Positions 1 to 7,937 of a DNA stretch of 64,000 nucleotides are shown one piece after another. Both the position numbers and the translations under genes were made by a program. The notes beneath the pieces were generated by a model. That model saw nothing but the letters and a program-made list of their open reading frames with translations, was not told the DNA's origin and searched no databases. This stretch comes from Qipengyuania vulgaris (GTDB lineage Bacteria > Pseudomonadota > Alphaproteobacteria > Sphingomonadales > Sphingomonadaceae), in contig NZ_WTYC01000002.1 of the NCBI RefSeq assembly GCF_009827325.1, forward strand, positions 186,001 to 250,000. Reading direction: 5' to 3'. The first letter of the stretch is position 1, and every line of letters starts with the position of its first letter.

Positions 1-118
1 GTTGCGGACGGATCATCAGGAACCAGAAGACCGCGAAAATCGCGACCCAGGGCAAAACCTGCAGCCAGATCGGCGGCTGGGCAGCGGCGGAGCCGGCGGC
101 GGCGAGAATGTCGAGCAT
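1..118 (-). CDS. yajC: Preprotein translocase subunit YajC (5' part, runs off the left edge)
   Basis: Only the first 39 codons lie in the window. The protein has a short N-terminal Ala-rich stretch, then one hydrophobic segment (about residues 17-36) ending in MIRPQ, the hallmark junction of YajC just before its cytoplasmic domain. YajC is a single-span inner-membrane protein that associates with SecDF and the SecYEG translocon; secD usually follows, which would lie outside the window to the left. ATG at 118 is the only start that gives the typical short periplasmic N-terminus. Identification rests on the TM segment and the RPQ motif, so it is good but based on a fragment. Confidence 0.85.
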   Translation of the reverse strand, partial: MLDILAAAGSAAAQPPIWLQVLPWVAIFAVFWFLMIRPQ

Positions 119-274
119 GGAAGTCTTGCCTGTCTTTATGAAGCGTGTCGAACCGATGTCAGTTGGGCGCTGGCCGCACACGCTTCAAGGCACGCGGTCA
201 TCCCCTCCTGCAAATTGTGGCGCGCGACTAGCAGCAATGTATGGGGCTGGCAACGAGATGGGCCGAGACAGGTG

Positions 275-304
275 CTTGCCATGCGCAAAACCCCCGCCTA
301 TAGG
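275..304 (+). promoter_or_regulatory. Possible promoter of tRNA-Pro
   Basis: CTTGCC at 275-280 and TATAGG at 299-304 are separated by 18 bases and lie 17 bases before the first tRNA base. This fits a housekeeping sigma promoter read from the sequence alone; no transcription start is known. Confidence 0.35.
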
Positions 305-321
305 GCCGCCTCCACTGGCTT

Positions 322-398
322 CGGGACGTAGCGCAGTCTGGTAGCGCACCACACTGGGGGTGTGGGGGTCGCTGGTTCGAATCCAGTCGTCCCGACCA
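322..398 (+). tRNA. tRNA-Pro (anticodon GGG)
   Basis: A 77-base cloverleaf with encoded CCA. Acceptor arms CGGGACG (322-328) and CGTCCCG (388-394) pair fully, discriminator A at 395. The D-arm carries the GCGC...GCGC stem, the anticodon stem CCACA/TGTGG encloses loop CTGGGGG with anticodon GGG, and the T-loop is TTCGAAT. It decodes CCC/CCU. A second proline tRNA (TGG) lies near 6.4 kb. Confidence 0.97.
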
Positions 399-533
399 GT
401 GGAGATTTTCCAAACATAAGAGCAATTCCGCCGTGTGGCGGGATGGAATGCTAAGGTTCGCGCCGCAAGCCAGCGGTTCGCACTTTCCTACACAAACCGA
501 TCTGGTTCAGCTGACCATTTGGAGGTTAGCATT

Positions 534-920
534 ATGGCACTTATAGATTCGCTTATCGGCCCTATCGCTTCGATCATCGACAAAGTCATCCCCGACAAGG
601 AAGCGCGCACCAAGGCCAAGCTCGAACTGATCGCGCTGGAGGGTTCGCACGAACTGAAGGCGATCGAGGCGCGGTCGTGGGCCATTGTTGCGGAGGCCCA
701 GTCGCCCGATCCCTGGACGAGCCGCGCACGACCGAGTTTTCTCTATGTGATGTACACGATGATCCTGTTTGCGCTGCCGATGGGAATCATTGCGGCCTTT
801 TCCGCCGAAACGGCAAAGGATATCGGTGCCGGGATCTCCGCCTACCTGCGCGGTCTTCCCGAAGAACTCTATGCACTCTTCGGCACCGGCTACCTCGGTT
901 ATACCGCCGCTCGGCAATAG
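534..920 (+). CDS. GTA-type three-TM holin family protein
   Basis: A 128-residue protein resembling the holin family named for gene-transfer-agent release (GTA_holin_3TM, PF11351). It has a short amphipathic N-terminus (SLIGPIASIIDKVIPDK), a charged Lys/Glu-rich region (about 20-50), a WTSRARPSFLYVMY stretch typical of the family, a strong membrane segment (about 72-92) and a weaker Gly-rich C-terminal segment. ATG at 534 is chosen because GGAGG at 521-525 precedes it by 8 bases; an upstream in-frame start at 435 lacks such a site. Holins of this kind would permeabilise the inner membrane for particle release. No endolysin or capsid genes are nearby; aroQ follows after 51 bases. Family call is by resemblance. 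Confidence 0.8.
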   Translation: MALIDSLIGPIASIIDKVIPDKEARTKAKLELIALEGSHELKAIEARSWAIVAEAQSPDPWTSRARPSFLYVMYTMILFALPMGIIAAFSAETAKDIGAGISAYLRGLPEELYALFGTGYLGYTAARQ

Positions 921-971
921 AGTAAGGTGAAAGGCGTTGAAGGGCGATGACTTACCGCTAAGAGTGGGGCC

Positions 972-1406
972 ATGACCGGAACGGTATTTGTCCTGAATGG
1001 CCCCAACCTCAACCTGCTCGGTACGCGGGAGCCGGAAATTTACGGGTCCGACACGCTGGCCGATATTGAGCGGGCGCTCCACGAACAGGCCGGGACGCTC
1101 GGGCTGGACATCAGCTTCCACCAGACCAATCACGAAGGCCAGCTGGTCGACTGGCTGCACGAAGCCAGCCGGCAGGGGGCGAAGGCAGTCCTGCTCAATG
1201 CGGCCGCCTATACGCATACCTCGATCGCCCTGTTGGACGCCATCAAGGCGATCGAGGTGCCGGTGATCGAGGTTCACCTTTCCGACCCCACCAAGCGCGA
1301 AGAGTTCCGGCACGTGTCCTATGTCGGCATGGGCGCCGCCGATTGCGTGCAAGGACTTGGCGCACGCAGCTATTCCGTAGCGTTGGAGAAGGCGGCGGCG
1401 CTCTAA
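972..1406 (+). CDS. aroQ: 3-dehydroquinate dehydratase, type II
   Basis: A 144-residue cytoplasmic enzyme of the shikimate pathway, converting 3-dehydroquinate to 3-dehydroshikimate. The type II signature NGPNLNLLGTREPEIYG starts at residue 9 and supplies the catalytic Arg19 and Tyr24; NAAAYTHTS (76-84) and catalytic His102 in IEVHLS follow. Length matches the usual 140-150 residues of this dodecameric family. It stands 74 bases ahead of accB-accC in the same direction, an arrangement often seen in alphaproteobacteria, so one transcript is likely. Position 77 has Ala where many homologues carry Pro or Gly, which is minor. Confidence 0.97.
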   Translation: MTGTVFVLNGPNLNLLGTREPEIYGSDTLADIERALHEQAGTLGLDISFHQTNHEGQLVDWLHEASRQGAKAVLLNAAAYTHTSIALLDAIKAIEVPVIEVHLSDPTKREEFRHVSYVGMGAADCVQGLGARSYSVALEKAAAL

Positions 1407-1480
1407 ATACGCCCCCTCCCCCTTGTCTTGGCGCGCCAGCCAGAGCATAGGCGCGTCCGATAACAGACAAGGGACCATTC

Positions 1481-1960
1481 ATGGCCGATCGCAAAGGCGC
1501 CGGACATTCCGGCATGAACGTCGACACCTCTCTCGTACGCGAACTTGCCGAGATGCTGGGTGAAACCGGGCTCACCGAAATCGAAGTCGAGGATGGCGAC
1601 CGCAAGATCCGCGTTTCGCGCGGTGGCGGCGTGGCCATGGCGGCGGCTCCCGCACCGCAGACGGCCCCGGCGGCACCCGCCGCCCCCGCTTCGCCTGCGG
1701 AAGCCGCAGCACCGGAAGCCGACACGGCTGGTGCCATGAAATCGCCCATGGTGGGGACTGTCTATCTTGCCCCCGAGCCGGGTGCTTCGGATTTCGTAAC
1801 GGTCGGCGACAGCGTCAAGGAAGGCCAGACGCTGCTGATCGTCGAAGCGATGAAGGTCATGAACCCGATTACTGCCGACAAGGCAGGGACGGTAAAGTCG
1901 ATCCTGGTCGAGAACGCCCAGCCGGTCGAATTCGACCAGCCGCTGATCGTTATCGGGTAA
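1481..1960 (+). CDS. accB: Acetyl-CoA carboxylase biotin carboxyl carrier protein
   Basis: A 159-residue carrier subunit that holds biotin during the first step of fatty-acid synthesis. The C-terminal biotinyl domain (about 85-159) contains the EAMKVMN motif with the biotinylated Lys125. The N-terminal part ([20 protein letters not shown]) is the conserved AccB dimer-interaction region, and residues 45-80 form the usual Ala/Pro linker. The start at 1481 gives an 11-residue polar leader before MNVD; the internal ATG at 1514 is the alternative. The stop is three bases before the accC start, so the two are cotranscribed. Confidence 0.97.
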   Translation: MADRKGAGHSGMNVDTSLVRELAEMLGETGLTEIEVEDGDRKIRVSRGGGVAMAAAPAPQTAPAAPAAPASPAEAAAPEADTAGAMKSPMVGTVYLAPEPGASDFVTVGDSVKEGQTLLIVEAMKVMNPITADKAGTVKSILVENAQPVEFDQPLIVIG

Positions 1961-1963
1961 GCC

Positions 1964-3313
1964 ATGCCGATTTCACGCATCCTTATCGCCAACCGCGGCG
2001 AAATTGCGCTCCGCATCCACCGCGCCGCGCATGAGATGGGCATCGAGACGGTTGCGGTTCACTCCACCGCAGATGCCGACGCCATGCATGTGCGTCTTGC
2101 GGACCATGCGGTCTGCATCGGCCCCCCTGCCGCAGGCGACAGCTATCTCAACGTCGCCAACATCATCTCTGCTGCCGAAATCGCGCAGGCCGATGCGATC
2201 CACCCGGGCTACGGCTTCCTCTCGGAAAACGCCAAATTCGCCGAGATCGTCGAGGCGCATGACATCAAGTGGATCGGCCCCAAGCCCGAACATATCCGCA
2301 CCATGGGCGACAAGGTCGAAGCGAAACGCACCGCAGGCGCGCTCGGCCTGCCGCTTGTCCCGGGCAGCGATGGTGCGGTGTCGGATTTCGACGAAGCACG
2401 TAGTATCGCGGGAGAGATCGGCTATCCAGTAATCATCAAGGCGGCCAGCGGCGGCGGCGGCCGCGGCATGAAGGTCTGCGAAAGCGAGGACCAGCTCGAA
2501 ACCCTGATGCAGCAGGCCGGCAGCGAGGCGAAGGCCGCTTTCGGCGATGCCACCGTCTATATCGAGAAGTACCTCGGCAATCCGCGCCACATCGAATTCC
2601 AGGTCTTCGGCGATGGGCGCGGCGGTGCCGTGCACCTTGGCGAGCGTGATTGTTCGCTGCAGCGCCGCCACCAGAAGGTTCTGGAAGAGGCGCCCTCGCC
2701 CGTGATCTCCGAGGAAGACCGGATGCGCATGGGCGAAACCTGCGCCAAGGCGATGCGCGACATGGCCTATCGCGGCGCCGGCACCGTCGAGTTCCTGTGG
2801 GAAAATGGCGAGTTCTATTTCATCGAAATGAACACCCGCCTGCAGGTCGAACATCCCGTCACCGAGATGATCACCGGGATCGATCTCGTTCGCGAACAGA
2901 TCCGAATCGCTGACGGCAAGGACCTTTCCTGCAAACAGGAAGACATCCGGTTCACCGGCCACGCGATCGAATGCCGCATCAATGCGGAAGATCCATGGAC
3001 CTTCGCGCCCAGCCCCGGCAAGGTGACCTACTACCACGCCGCCGGCGGCATGCATGTGCGCGTCGATAGCGGTCTCTACGCCGGTTATTCGATCCCTCCC
3101 TATTACGACAGCATGATCGCCAAGCTCATCGTCTACGGCCGCGACCGCGAACGCTGCATGATGCGCCTGAAGCGCGCGCTAGAGGAGATGGTGATCGAAG
3201 GCGTGAAGACCTCGGTGCCCCTGCACCAGGCATTGCTCGAACAGGACGACGTGAAAAGCGGCGACTACTCGATCAAGTGGCTCGAGGAATGGCTGAAGAC
3301 GCGGACCAGCTAA
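1964..3313 (+). CDS. accC: Acetyl-CoA carboxylase biotin carboxylase subunit
   Basis: A 449-residue ATP-grasp enzyme that carboxylates the biotin on AccB using bicarbonate and ATP. It begins with the biotin-carboxylase N-domain motif [13 protein letters not shown], has the Gly-rich ATP loop [12 protein letters not shown], the HIEFQVFGD and [11 protein letters not shown] motifs, and the metal-binding [16 protein letters not shown] segment. Length equals the family norm (about 447-450). It is directly behind accB and completes the biotin half of acetyl-CoA carboxylase; the carboxyltransferase subunits are not in the window. Confidence 0.98.
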   Translation: MPISRILIANRGEIALRIHRAAHEMGIETVAVHSTADADAMHVRLADHAVCIGPPAAGDSYLNVANIISAAEIAQADAIHPGYGFLSENAKFAEIVEAHDIKWIGPKPEHIRTMGDKVEAKRTAGALGLPLVPGSDGAVSDFDEARSIAGEIGYPVIIKAASGGGGRGMKVCESEDQLETLMQQAGSEAKAAFGDATVYIEKYLGNPRHIEFQVFGDGRGGAVHLGERDCSLQRRHQKVLEEAPSPVISEEDRMRMGETCAKAMRDMAYRGAGTVEFLWENGEFYFIEMNTRLQVEHPVTEMITGIDLVREQIRIADGKDLSCKQEDIRFTGHAIECRINAEDPWTFAPSPGKVTYYHAAGGMHVRVDSGLYAGYSIPPYYDSMIAKLIVYGRDRERCMMRLKRALEEMVIEGVKTSVPLHQALLEQDDVKSGDYSIKWLEEWLKTRTS

Positions 3314-3415
3314 GGCAAGTTCGCGAAGGCCTTTTTGGTTGGCCCACATCGATGTTGCCCCCTATCGGGATGGGCGGTTTGCCAGCGTGCCCGTCGCGGG
3401 TGTATGCCGGGTACC

Positions 3416-3799
3416 ATGAACCGAACCCCGATCCTGATCATGTCCGCTCTTCTGGCAGCATGCCAGATTGCGCCTGCCGAAAATCCTGTGCCCCCGACAT
3501 ATGGATCGGGCGTTTTCGAAAGGGATACGGCCGAGTATCGCGGGCAAAAATTCGCGCGCAACCGGTGTTCGGATTGCCACGCAGTCGAGCCCTTGCAGCT
3601 ATCGCCCAACCCGTCGGCGCCCAGCTTGGTAGATGTCGCTAACACGCCGGGCCTCAGCCGGGAAAGCTTGGCGAGCTGGCTCAAAACCACGCATGACTTC
3701 CCGAGCGAGATGTATTTCGAGATTCCGGAAGAACATATCGACGATCTGGTCGCCTACATGCTGACACTGCAAAGCGCGGACTACGAACCCGCGATCTAG
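3416..3799 (+). CDS. c-type cytochrome, predicted lipoprotein
   Basis: A 127-residue small cytochrome. The N-terminus is a short signal ending in lipobox LLAAC, so Cys16 is probably lipidated and the protein tethered to a membrane facing the periplasm. The heme site CSDCH is at 51-55 and Met99 in FPSEMYF is the likely second axial ligand, followed by a C-terminal helix IDDLVAYMLTL as in class I cytochromes c. ATG at 3416 gives the signal directly; an upstream in-frame ATG at 3404 adds only four residues. The electron partner is unknown. It lies between accC and a convergent lrp gene and is probably monocistronic. Confidence 0.82.
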   Translation: MNRTPILIMSALLAACQIAPAENPVPPTYGSGVFERDTAEYRGQKFARNRCSDCHAVEPLQLSPNPSAPSLVDVANTPGLSRESLASWLKTTHDFPSEMYFEIPEEHIDDLVAYMLTLQSADYEPAI

Positions 3800-3864
3800 G
3801 TGCGCTGAGAAAAGCGTCGGAGAACCCTTAGAATGGCGGACGATTGACGCCCGCCATCCAGAAG

Positions 3865-4326
3865 TCAGAGCGGAACGCCGGGATCGTTCTTGCTGGTCCG
3901 GATGGTCAGTGAAGTCTTCACGCTCGCCACATTCGGTGCGGGGGTGAGCTTGCTGGTCAGGAATTCCTGGAACGCCTGCAGGTCGCGCGCCACGATCTTG
4001 ATGATGAAATCGATCTCGCCATTGAGCATGTGCACTTCGCGCACTTCGGGCAGGTCCTTCATCGCCTGTTCGAATTCCTGCAACGCTGTTTCGGCCTGGC
4101 TCTTGAGGCTGACCATGGCGAAGACCGTGATCGAGAAGCCCAGCTTAGAAGGGTGGAGTTCGGCGTGATAGCCGCGAATGACACCTTCTTCTTCCAGCGA
4201 GCGGACACGGCGCAGGCACGGCGGTGCCGTCAGGCCGACACGATGGGCCAGTTCGACATTGGTGATCCTGCCTTCATTCTGCAATTCGCGAAGCAGACGA
4301 CGATCGATCTCGTCGAGATTGGCCAT
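3865..4326 (-). CDS. Lrp/AsnC family transcriptional regulator
   Basis: A 153-residue protein with the standard Lrp architecture: N-terminal helix-turn-helix (about 4-60; LDEIDRRLLRELQNEGRI then NVELAHRVGLTAPPCLRRV), a short linker, and an alpha/beta RAM effector-binding domain (about 65-145) with the motif VREVHMLNGEIDFIIKIV. Such proteins form octamers and sense amino acids or similar ligands. It is divergent from the kinase-like gene at 4565 across 238 bases that contain a perfect TTGCAAC inverted repeat, a candidate operator. The ligand cannot be told from sequence. Confidence 0.93.
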   Translation of the reverse strand: MANLDEIDRRLLRELQNEGRITNVELAHRVGLTAPPCLRRVRSLEEEGVIRGYHAELHPSKLGFSITVFAMVSLKSQAETALQEFEQAMKDLPEVREVHMLNGEIDFIIKIVARDLQAFQEFLTSKLTPAPNVASVKTSLTIRTSKNDPGVPL

Positions 4327-4443
4327 GAGACGGTTCCTTTATTAGTCCGGAGCCTTTGCGAACACATTGCGCATATGAAATGTTGAAAACGCGCAACCAT
4401 CCGATTGGCTAACATTATTATGTTTGCCAGCAATTGTCCTCTT

Positions 4444-4462
4444 TTGCAACGCCGTGTTGCAA
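4444..4462. promoter_or_regulatory. Palindromic operator candidate in the lrp/kinase intergenic region
   Basis: TTGCAAC (4444-4450) and GTTGCAA (4456-4462) form a perfect 7-base inverted repeat around GCCGT. The size suits a dimeric HTH regulator. The adjacent Lrp-type protein is the obvious candidate, possibly for autoregulation, but binding is inferred. Confidence 0.45.
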
Positions 4463-4472
4463 CCATCTTGGG

Positions 4473-4487
4473 TAAATGAGCGCTTAA
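4473..4487. promoter_or_regulatory. CtrA-like site (TAAA-N7-TTAA)
   Basis: TAAA at 4473-4476 and TTAA at 4484-4487 are seven bases apart, one mismatch from the alphaproteobacterial CtrA box TTAA-N7-TTAA, and lie 78 bases before the kinase-like gene. One-mismatch sites occur by chance, so this is only a candidate. Confidence 0.2.
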
Positions 4488-4564
4488 CCATACCTGTTGT
4501 CCGTCCTTGAGTGCGATTCTGCGATGGCGGACACTCTAGAGAAGCCCCGTTTGCCGGAGATGGA

Positions 4565-6250
4565 ATGCATTTCGATGACCGCCTTGCTACCGTATTGCGT
4601 CTTCGCGCAACCGGTGAGCGTGCGGCCAACACGCAGTTCCGGCAGCTCATCGACTTGCTCGGCGAGCGTCCGCAGGCGGGTGATCCCGCGCTGAAGGCGG
4701 CCGCTTATCTTCGCCTGATCGCCCTGGGGGAGATGATCCCCGTGAAAGTTCGCGCCGCCCTTGTCGGCGAAAGCGGATGGCGTTTTCGCAACCCCGAACT
4801 GGTGAAGTGGTTTGGCGGCGCGCATCCACATATCGCTGCTGCGGCGCTTTACCGCGCGCAGCTTACCGGGCCCGAATGGGCCGCACTCATTCCCAAACTG
4901 CCGATCCGGGCACGCGGCTTCCTGCGCCACCGCCGCGACCTCCCGCAGGAGGCGGTGAAAATCCTGGACCGGCTGGGCGTATCCGACCGCGCGCTGCCGC
5001 AACCCGAGCCGTTCGAGCTGATCGACGAACTCATTCCGCCGGACGATGTTGAACTAGCCCCCGCAGAGCCGGAAATCACTGAGCAAACAGAGCAGAAATC
5101 CGGACAGTCCCCCGGCAAGGAGGACGTGCGCTCGCTGGTCGAACGGATCGAGGGCTTTCGCCGCGCTCGTCAGGAGCAAAGGGAGAGCGAGCCAGACGCG
5201 CAGTCCCCACGCCTGCCGATGGGCGACGAGGACCGGCATGACGATTCGGAGCTCGATCACTTCCTCTTCGGTGCCGATTACCAAGGAAGGATCGACTGGG
5301 CGGAGGGGAACATCGCGCCCATGGTGGTTGGGATCGACTTGGCAGGGCTCGGGTCGACTGCGGTCGCGCAGGCGCTTTCGCGGCGTCAACCGCTTCATAA
5401 CACGCGTATCACCCTACGCGGCGCCAAGCGCATCGAAGGCGAATGGATCGTCGATGCCACCCCGCGATTTACGCGCGCCGAAGGACGATTTTACGGCTAT
5501 GTCGGGCGTTTCCGCCGGGTGATGCCCGAAGTGGCCGACACGCGCGGTGCCGAGGCGGATCGCCTGCGCCAGTTGCTTCACGAGCTGCGCACGCCGGTCA
5601 ACGCCATGCAGGGCTATGCCGAGATCATCCAGCAACAGGTGATCGGCCCGGTCCCGCATGAATATCGGGCAATCGCGGCAACCATCGCTGGCGATTCGGC
5701 GCATATCCTGGCGGGCTTCGACGAACTCGACCGGCTGGCAAGGCTGGAGACGGGCGCACTTGATCTCGAAGCCGGGCAATGTGACTTCGCCGAAATAGCC
5801 CGCCGTCAGGTGATGCAGCTCCAGACGGTACTCAGCCCTCGTGTCGCGCGTTTCGATGCGAGCCTGGGAGAAGTGCGCGCGCCGCTCGGACTGGCCCAGT
5901 CGGAGGCCGAGATACTGGCCTGGCGCCTGCTTGCCACGCTGGCCGGGGCGACCAGCGCAGGCGAGGCGATCCGCCTTGATCTTGATACGGCAGGTGACCA
6001 GATCGAGTTCGCGGCAACCCTGCCCGCGACCTTGCGCGAGGCGGAGGACATTTTCTCGGTCGAAACGCGTCCCGCCATGGGAGCCCTCAGTGCGGGCATA
6101 TTCGGAGCGGGTTTCTCGCTCAGGCTGGCCCGCGCCGAAGCCCGCGTCGCAGGCGGCGACCTGATGCGCGACGGCGAGCGGCTGGTGCTCTCGCTCCCGC
6201 TGCTGACCGGCGCCGAAGCCGTCCCTGCGCCGGAAAGTGCCGCCGGATAG
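4565..6250 (+). CDS. Histidine kinase-like protein with degenerate ATPase domain
   Basis: A 561-residue soluble protein with no membrane segment. Residues 1-135 are Ala/Leu-rich and helical, 140-235 are acidic and probably disordered, about 245-325 form an alpha/beta (PAS-like?) domain, and from about 330 there is a dimerisation/phospho-acceptor domain with LLHELRTPVNAMQGY, placing the acceptor His at 339. The C-terminal region keeps an F-box-like EDIFSVE and a G2-like AGFSLRLARAEARVAGGDL, but I see no Asn of the N-box and no DxGxG of the G1 box. It may therefore act as a phosphotransferase or scaffold rather than an autokinase. ATG at 4565 follows CCGGAGA; the in-frame start at 4511 lacks this. 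No cognate regulator lies nearby. Confidence 0.75.
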   Translation: MHFDDRLATVLRLRATGERAANTQFRQLIDLLGERPQAGDPALKAAAYLRLIALGEMIPVKVRAALVGESGWRFRNPELVKWFGGAHPHIAAAALYRAQLTGPEWAALIPKLPIRARGFLRHRRDLPQEAVKILDRLGVSDRALPQPEPFELIDELIPPDDVELAPAEPEITEQTEQKSGQSPGKEDVRSLVERIEGFRRARQEQRESEPDAQSPRLPMGDEDRHDDSELDHFLFGADYQGRIDWAEGNIAPMVVGIDLAGLGSTAVAQALSRRQPLHNTRITLRGAKRIEGEWIVDATPRFTRAEGRFYGYVGRFRRVMPEVADTRGAEADRLRQLLHELRTPVNAMQGYAEIIQQQVIGPVPHEYRAIAATIAGDSAHILAGFDELDRLARLETGALDLEAGQCDFAEIARRQVMQLQTVLSPRVARFDASLGEVRAPLGLAQSEAEILAWRLLATLAGATSAGEAIRLDLDTAGDQIEFAATLPATLREAEDIFSVETRPAMGALSAGIFGAGFSLRLARAEARVAGGDLMRDGERLVLSLPLLTGAEAVPAPESAAG

Positions 6251-6329
6251 GCAAAAGGCGTGCATCGCCGCTTGCCCTTGGCCTGAAGCGCGGCTAGGCG
6301 GCGTTTTCGCCTTCTCGGACGGTTGGCGG

Positions 6330-6406
6330 GGGCCCGTAGCTCAGTTGGTTAGAGCTGGCCGCTCATAACGGCTAGGTCGCGGGTTCGAGTCCTGCCGGGC
6401 CTACCA
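6330..6406 (+). tRNA. tRNA with anticodon CAT, probably tRNA-Ile2 (else elongator Met)
   Basis: A 77-base cloverleaf with encoded CCA. Acceptor GGGCCCG pairs with CGGGCCT through a terminal G-T. Loop CTCATAA carries anticodon CAT in stem GGCCG/CGGCT. C4-G69 and C5-G68 match the determinants that TilS uses on the isoleucine tRNA whose C34 becomes lysidine, and differ from E. coli elongator Met. It lacks the unpaired first base of an initiator. Ile2 is favoured but not proven. Confidence 0.9.
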
Positions 6407-6440
6407 ACCCGCCGTCCGGCATGAAGATCGACGTATGTGT

Positions 6441-6517
<77 letters not shown>

Positions 6518-6545
6518 CACGTCGATAAATCCGGAGGAGCGATAG

Positions 6546-7889
6546 GTGACAGCGAGCACTGCCTCCCCGCCTCTGGATACCCGCGCGATCTGGGTGATCG
6601 CTATTCCCGCCATGGTCACGAATGTCGCCACCGCGCTGATCGGAATCGGCGACATGTGGATCGTCGGGCGGCTGGGCGATGCACCGACACAGGGCGCGGT
6701 CGATATCGGCGCGCGACTGTTCGCCGTGCTCTTTACCGTCATGAATTTCCTCAAGACCGGGACGACCGGACTGGTCGCGCAGGCAGGTACCCGCTTGGGT
6801 GCCGACGAGCAGGCTGCGGTCCTTCTGCGCGGGCTTCTGGTCGGGCTGGCCATCGCGGCGATCCTTTTGCTGGTAAAGCCTCTGCTGCTGCCCCTGGCCC
6901 TCGATGCGCTCGGTGCAACCGGGGAAGTGCGCGAGGCAGCTGGCGTCTATGCCGACATCCGTTACTGGAGCGCACCTGCGGTCATGGCCAACTTCGCGGC
7001 CATCGGCTTCCTCGTGGGCCAGCGGCGGATGCGGACGGTCCTGCTGGTGGAAGTCGCCTACAATCTGCTCAACGTCAGCCTTGGTCTCTGGTTCGTGCTG
7101 GAGCTGGAGTGGGGCATTGCCGGGATCGGCTGGTCGAGCCTCATCGCCGAATTCGCCAAGCTGGCGGCGCTCTCCGCTATCCTGCTTTCGGGCGCGAAAG
7201 GCAAAGCCCTGATAGCGCGGGCACGGTCTGGCGGGATCGCGAAGCTGGCCGAACTTCGCCCCTTTCTCTCGGTCAACCGGGACTTGTTCCTGCGAACACT
7301 GGTCCTCGTCATCGCATTGGCGGGCCTAACCCGGCTGTCCGCAGAACGCGGTGCAGTGGTACTGGCCGCCAACGGCATCATGTACCAGCTGTTCGTCTTC
7401 ACCGCCCTGCTGCTCGACGGGTTCGAGAATGCCGCGCAGGTGCTCAATGGCGAGCGTGCCGGGGCTCATGACCGGTCCGGTTTCGTGGCCTATGTGCGGG
7501 CGATCCTGCTGCGCGGCATCGCTGTGGCCGCCGTCGTGGCGCTAGGCTTCGCACTCTTCGCCGACCCGATACTAGCAAGCTTTGCCGCAACCGAGGCGGT
7601 GCGGATCCAGGCACAGGATCTGGGTCCGTGGCTGATCGTCATTCCCTTCCTGGGCCTTGCTGGTTTCGTGCTGGACGGCGTCTATGTCGGCGCCAGCTGG
7701 ACGCAGCGCCTGTTCGTGACGATGGTCGGCGCAGCACTCGTCTACGCCGTGGCACTTTGGCTCAGCTGGCCGTTGGGAAGTCACGGTTTGTGGCTATCTT
7801 TCAGCCTCTTCCTCGTCGTGCGCGCCGCACTACAGCTAGCGTTCATGCCCTCGCTCCTAAATCGGCATTTCGGAAGATCGGGGACATAA
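6546..7889 (+). CDS. MATE family efflux transporter
   Basis: A 447-residue polytopic membrane protein with about 12 hydrophobic segments in two homologous halves. The opening [30 protein letters not shown] is the usual first MATE helix pair and matches the DinF-like branch. MATE proteins export drugs or metabolites by H+ or Na+ antiport across the inner membrane; the substrate is not readable here. The start is a GTG at 6546 placed 8 bases after GGAGGAG (6533-6539). It follows the two tRNA genes closely and precedes the DUF1800 gene by 48 bases, with no sign of functional linkage to either. Confidence 0.9.
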   Translation: MTASTASPPLDTRAIWVIAIPAMVTNVATALIGIGDMWIVGRLGDAPTQGAVDIGARLFAVLFTVMNFLKTGTTGLVAQAGTRLGADEQAAVLLRGLLVGLAIAAILLLVKPLLLPLALDALGATGEVREAAGVYADIRYWSAPAVMANFAAIGFLVGQRRMRTVLLVEVAYNLLNVSLGLWFVLELEWGIAGIGWSSLIAEFAKLAALSAILLSGAKGKALIARARSGGIAKLAELRPFLSVNRDLFLRTLVLVIALAGLTRLSAERGAVVLAANGIMYQLFVFTALLLDGFENAAQVLNGERAGAHDRSGFVAYVRAILLRGIAVAAVVALGFALFADPILASFAATEAVRIQAQDLGPWLIVIPFLGLAGFVLDGVYVGASWTQRLFVTMVGAALVYAVALWLSWPLGSHGLWLSFSLFLVVRAALQLAFMPSLLNRHFGRSGT

Positions 7890-7937
7890 CCGGGTGCCGT
7901 TCGTTCCGTTGGCGAAGGATGATGAGACGAAATTGAT

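Noticed and set aside
398-460. CCGCC-GTGT-GGCGG hairpin after tRNA-Pro as a terminator
   Set aside because: Only 5 pairs and no T run; too weak to annotate.
1973-3055. Reverse-strand frame of 360 codons opposite accC
   Set aside because: accC is full length with all motifs; the reverse frame has no domain.
3833-3857. ATGGCGG/CCGCCAT inverted repeat between the cytochrome c and lrp genes as a terminator
   Set aside because: A 7-bp stem without a T run on either strand; possible but unsupported.
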